45,427 bases of DNA from Zarea fungicola (Eukaryota; Ascomycota; Sordariomycetes; Hypocreales; Cordycipitaceae), in contig FWCC01000493.1 in assembly GCA_900169235.1 (NCBI GenBank), positions 1-45,427 on the forward strand. The letters are read 5' to 3'. The position numbers and the translations under genes are program-made. Of this stretch, positions 41,322-45,427 are shown piece by piece. The notes under the pieces are model-generated. The model searched no databases. It saw only the letters and a program-made list of their open reading frames with translations, and was not told where the DNA came from. Numbering within the stretch: position 1 is the first letter of the stretch; every line of letters begins with the position of its first letter.

Positions 41322-42580
41322 CTATCCTCGCATGTTCCGTCGCCCCTGCACAGGGCTACTATCCATAAAGCTGCTCTCGTCTTGCGACAGAAATGCGCTC
41401 AAGTCCATGCTCGACCGAGGGCCTGCCGACGCCCCCGTACTGCGACGATGGTGACCGTGCTGCTGGCCGCGCAGCGTCGGCGACTGTGGCGGGCCCAGCG
41501 GCGCCGTCCGTGGTGCGAACCCAATGTCGTCGTCGACATCATCATCATCATCCTCGTCCGAGCTGTTGCCCTCGCGCTCGTCACTTGACAGCGCGGCGTC
41601 AGAGTCCGTATGCTCGTAGCCGCCGTCGTGGTCTTGCGCTTCGGGAATGTCGTCGTCCAGGTTCGCATCCATGCCCAGGTCTGCGTCGTCCATGTCGCCG
41701 TCGAGCATGGAGCTCGGCATAAAGTCTTCCTCATCCAGCAGGTGGCCCTGGCCATGCTCGTCGAGCTCCTCTCCCCCGCCGTACATGTCGTCGCCGTCAG
41801 GGTCCCCGCGCACCAGGGCCTCACGGAACGCGTCGTCCGTCATGCGCATCCGTGCTGCCATTAAATCGTTGCGGCGCTCCTCTCGCATGGCATCTTCCAA
41901 CGCGCTCCGGTCTTGCACCACATTATTGTCTGCATCCTCTTCATCCTCTTCCTCGTCGTCGTCGTCTTCTTCCTCCTCCTCTTGGCTGGAGCTACCGCCG
42001 AGAGCAAAGTCATCATCCGCGTCCGGTATTTCATCATCCAGGTCCTGTGCGCCGTCGAGCTGCACATCGTCCATGGCTTCTTCGTCGTCGTCGCCGCCCG
42101 CAGCCTCTGCCTCTGCCTCGGCAAGTTCGTGCGCCAGTTGCTCGCGCCGCATAGCCTCCTGGTGTTCTTCCTGCTCTCGCTTCTCCTCGCGCATCTGATG
42201 CAGAGTTTTGGGGATGCCTGGTGGCCTTAGCCATGTGCTGCCGTAGTTTTGTACATTGACGCGTCGCCGGTGCATGTAGGCCTCGTCGGCGGCGAGGCGA
42301 GCAAGCGCCGTCCGTTCGAGCACCTGTCCTCGCTGTCGGGCAGACTGCTGGTTTTGTTGGCTGGGTCCATGATGGCTTCCATGTAAAGGGTCATGGGACA
42401 CTGGACCGCCAGGGCCGTCGGGTAGGCCGCCGAGGATGGGTGCTCTAGAGGATGTGTACCATAACGAGTGTGACTGGGAAGCAGGAGCATACATTAGCAG
42501 CGTGGACTAGACGTGGCGATGGTGAAAAATAGCCATCAGCTTACATCTCTCGGTGTAAAGTCTGGCAGCGTAGCAAACAT
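41322..42580 (-). CDS. APC15: anaphase-promoting complex subunit 15 (Apc15/Mnd2)-like
   Basis: Apc15p-family protein of 395 residues. Exons (transcript order) 42580-42545 and 42473-41322 with a 71-nt intron; splicing gives MFATLPDFTPRD-SHSLWYTSSRAP, the conserved Apc15 entry. The second conserved block (ERTALARLAADEAYMHRRR, then VQNYGSTWLRPPGIPKTLHQ) completes the domain within the first ~110 residues. A charged helix (MREEKREQEEHQEAMRREQ) and long acidic low-complexity tracts follow, as in fungal Mnd2/Apc15, with a Ser-rich end. Apc15 helps release mitotic checkpoint complexes from APC/C; yeast Mnd2 restrains Ama1 in meiosis. The acidic tail is encoded by biased GAC/GAG repeats that generate long chance frames on the other strand. 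Confidence 0.88.
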
Positions 42581-42995
42581 GGCGGATTGATGCCGACGCG
42601 AAGCTGTCTTGACTGCCTGTTGATGGACAACCACGGAGGTTTAGGCTGCTGCAAGTAAACAGACGAGCTGCCGCCACCCGCGACGCAGCGGGGCGCCATA
42701 CTCAACTACCCTACGCCCCCGGAGCCGTCTTGAAAACATGCCATCTCTCGTTTTAATTACATTATGCCGTTATAAAAGCTAGGCAGGGAGTTGGAATTGA
42801 CTTTTCTTGTCAAGGTTCATGCCAATTTTTATTTTGATTGTTCGGCGGATAAGCGAGCGGCCGCTGGCCTCATTGTTCCCAACCTTTAACTTGCCCAACC
42901 CCAATGATCAATCGCCATCCAGAGTTCCGATCAGCGGATAACTCATTCTTAAATTAAATCATACATTTTCATAAAATTATAAACAGCCAAATCGC
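42581..42995. other. intergenic region, permease 3' end to APC15 promoter
   Basis: A 415-bp gap between two minus-strand genes with an AT-rich segment (42950-42990). A CGGCCG lies near 42857-42863 but without the flanking TTG or TAGTGCG box. No gene seen. Confidence 0.5.
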
Positions 42996-44995
42996 TCAAT
43001 TTTCAAAAGTTTCCACCATACCCTTACCACTTATTCCCCTTTCCAGACCTGGGGAGTCTGTGTCTCGATCGTGGCTTGCAATCATATCAAACCTCTGTCC
43101 ATACAAGTTAGTCATGTTACAAACTACACATCGCCCTGGGTGAGTTGCTCTTACCGGGCCTAGGAATGACTTGCGGCATAAAATCCAAAATATTGAGGCA
43201 ATCACAAAGAAAATGCCGAGCACAACAACAACATAGTCTGCCATCATTTGTTAGCAAGGGCCATTCTTCAACAAGGCAAAGTCATACTCATGTTGCTACT
43301 GGTGACTGGAAGTGCTGTGGGAAAACAGAAAAACTGCAATTGGTCAGCATCAAGAAAATTGATTGTCAGCGCGCAACTCACTATGGAGGTGACGATTAAA
43401 AACAAGACAGACACCGTATTTACGACCGTACCAACAACTGGCGACATCTGAAATGACTTGACCGTTTGGTGAGCTTTGAGCAGCGACCGGCCGCGGATCA
43501 GTACAATAATACTCGGTGCCGCATAGGAGAGATTCAGGAGAATAACGAGAGATGCCACGTAGGCGCTAAAGGCCACGGTCGGACCCAGGTACAAGAGACC
43601 GAAACAGACATTAAAGACGTAGCAGAGCATGATGGCACGCACGGGAACGTTGAGGCGCGGGGCAATGTACCCAAAGTAGTTGTGAAAGATGATGCCGCGA
43701 TCCCGCGCCATGGCGAAGAGCAGTCTGCTGGCACTGGTGATGCTGGCATTTGAGCCGTTGATAAAACACACGCTGAGCATGAGACTGATGACTGTGGCTG
43801 CAGCACGGCTTTTTGTGCCCTGCAGGACCATGGCCACGATGGGCATTCCTCCTGGCGCCGTCAAAACGGTGTCGGGGTCCGTCAGACAGAAGAGAATGAC
43901 CAGGGTAAATAACAAACCGCTTCATGGCCGAGTTAGTTTAGCATCATGCTGACGAATGCAAAGGGAAAATTGCAACTTACGTGATGCCGCCGACGGCGAT
44001 GGCGTACATCAAGGCTCGGGGTGCGTCTCGTCGTGGATTTGGCATCTCCTCTGTCATGTGCAAAACGACGTCAAATGCAGTGAGGGAGAGAGCCGACTGA
44101 AGTAGCCCCAGGATCCACGCAATGCCATCGGGCCAGTTTGTCTGGTTGCTAAAATCTGTAAAAACGTACTTTGCGTCCGTCTTGGGAGACTTGGCGAGAA
44201 GTACCACACTGCTGACAAGAACAGCCATAAGGGACCAGTACACTACGAAAGTCAGTAATGATGTCGGCATAGAGGCGTCGGAGAAATGATCTAAAACGTA
44301 CGAGCTCCTGTATTCCACATTCCCAGGATTTTATTTCCCCATATGTTAATCACCGTTGTGCCAGTGAGCACGGCCAGGAAAATACCATAAGTGCGTGCGG
44401 CGGTGATTTCATAGGTGTCATTGGACGCGACTACAATGGCTGCCGAAATGAAGAGCGCTACAAAAGGTTAGATGAGAGAGGAAAATGAAACGAATGAAGC
44501 TGATACGCACCTGCAAAATAGCCTTGTACAGTGACAACTATAAGCCAGCCCGCAATGTTTGTCCAGCCGACAAAGAAACTCTAGAGACAAAATGGTTAGA
44601 TACTGCTCAGACAGTGACGAAAAAAGGCCACAAACAACAGGGTTACGCCATTTTTCGGTGCACAATGCAAACACGTAGTGGTATTGCCCCCCGGCAGTCG
44701 GCCAAATGGCACTCAGCTCGCCCAGGCTGGCGGCGACGCAAAAGGTACACAATACGCAGAAAATGAAGCCATATAGGAAAGCGACAGAGCCGCCCGAAGG
44801 CAGTATAAGTCCGATTGAGCCAGCGAGAGCGATCCATGTACTACGTACGAGGGACCGGGTCAGCGACGTGCGTGGTCTGTATCTTGCAATGTCTTACTTT
44901 AAAATGGCAAACGCCATGGCCAGTGTCGACAATGTCGACAGACGCTGCTGCAGGAATCCATGGCCGGATTCTTTGGAGGATGTTACTCCTGACAT
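42996..44995 (-). CDS. amino-acid/GABA/choline-type permease (APC superfamily)
   Basis: Fungal AAT-type permease of 518 residues with about 12 membrane segments, probably plasma membrane. Nine exons (transcript order): 44995-44898, 44840-44636, 44580-44511, 44457-44302, 44242-43981, 43919-43382, 43333-43288, 43237-43155, 43094-42996; introns are 48-61 nt and all phases agree. Diagnostic segments: STLAMAFAIL and NTWIALAGSI at TM1-2, SLGELSAIWPTAGGQYHYV, FFVGWTNIAGW, the TM6-loop FDVVLHMTEEMPNPRRDAP, SRLLFAMARDRGI and APRLNVPVRAI. The E-E-M/I-P-N-P-R loop is typical of UGA4/HNM1-like GABA, polyamine or choline carriers. Substrate cannot be decided. The last intron (43095-43154) is a multiple of three without stops, so it could be retained. 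Confidence 0.9.
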
Positions 44996-45427
44996 GTTAT
45001 GACTTGGAACGAAAAGGAAGCCAAGATATGATTTCTGTCTGGAGTGTTGTCATGGAAAGATATGCCGTTAGTTGGGAAGGAAAGGGGACATGTTAATTTA
45101 AGGGTGTCTCTCTGCATTGACTACTTGGTGGCGTTTCGTCAGCCGCGCCATCACGTAGGTCAAGAAGCTAGGAGCTATCAGTAGGGCAAAAAATGGCTTG
45201 CATGGAAGCACGGATAAGAGCACGACAGATAGTAATAACAGCGCCTTGTTTTGGGTAATATAACGAGAGCAACGTCCGCCGGCAGATGTCCTGGGGCTGA
45301 TACGGGAATGGTGTGGATGATACGGAACCGATGGGCTCATGGCAGCCATCTTCAGGCTGCAAGCGCCATCGCGTCTTGAGCGATACTCAACTGTCCGTTA
45401 AGCTTTACTGGGTATGAGGCGAAAGTT
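44996..45427. promoter_or_regulatory. permease upstream region to window end
   Basis: The last 432 bp should hold the permease promoter. I see no credible coding frame reaching the window edge, no repeat and no clear regulatory motif. Confidence 0.4.

Noticed and set aside
41393..42230. Several long plus-strand frames rich in Ser, Arg or Val
   Set aside because: They are antisense to the acidic GAC/GAG repeats of APC15 and have no domain.
1..45427. CRISPR arrays, complete transposons, rRNA genes
   Set aside because: None seen; no spaced direct-repeat array, no transposase or reverse transcriptase motif, no rRNA sequence recognised.

Overview
The window is fungal chromosome-end DNA. It opens on CCCTAA telomere repeats. 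Genes carry short (about 45-140 nt) GT-AG introns with CTAAC/CTGAC-type branch sites, and the products are typical of filamentous ascomycetes: Zn2Cys6 regulators, an NCS1 permease, a GPI-type aspartic protease, EMC10, CHZ1, BET1 and APC15. The content suggests a Sordariomycete, possibly Hypocreales, but I cannot fix the genus from sequence alone. All exon structures were spliced by hand from splice signals, reading-phase agreement and family motifs. Most spliced totals are exact multiples of three.

Region 1 (1-22.1 kb) reads as one functional block. In order: a Zn2Cys6 regulator cut off by the telomere (-), a dienelactone-hydrolase-family protein (+), URC1, a GTP-cyclohydrolase-II-like protein (-), URC4, a DUF1688 protein (-), a divergent uracil phosphoribosyltransferase (+), a second FUR1-type UPRT (-), a full-length PRPP synthetase (+), two CoA-acylating (methyl)malonate-semialdehyde dehydrogenase-like genes (+,+) and an NCS1 uracil/allantoin-type permease (+). 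URC1, URC4 and UPRT are the signature of the URC uracil-catabolic route known from Lachancea kluyveri, in which uracil is first ribosylated and a 3-carbon product (3-hydroxypropionate) is released. Here the block also holds its own PRPP supply, uptake and C3-semialdehyde oxidation, so it looks like an expanded, subtelomeric pyrimidine-utilisation cluster. GATA-factor sites cluster in several of its promoters. A composite element (TTGCGGCCG, then a TAGTGCG box, in two of three cases followed by GATAA) lies upstream of both dehydrogenases and the permease.

Region 2 (22.1-34.8 kb) is sparse accessory DNA: a secreted PL7-type alginate/polyuronate lyase (-), an SDR-like protein without the usual Tyr (-), a GPI-type secreted aspartic protease (-), a serpin with a canonical hinge (+), and an intact Zn2Cys6 regulator (+). 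Long gaps (17.5-20.3, 23.8-26.6 and 29.6-31.2 kb) hold only low-confidence open frames and repeats.

Region 3 (34.8-45.4 kb) is denser and mostly conserved core: EMC10 (+), CHZ1 with a 10-nt microexon (+), an unrecognised gene with an unresolved frame change (+), a small cysteine-rich secreted protein (+), the SNARE BET1 (+), APC15/Mnd2 (-) and a GABA/choline-type amino-acid permease with nine exons (-). The shift from accessory to core genes falls near 34.8-35.1 kb.
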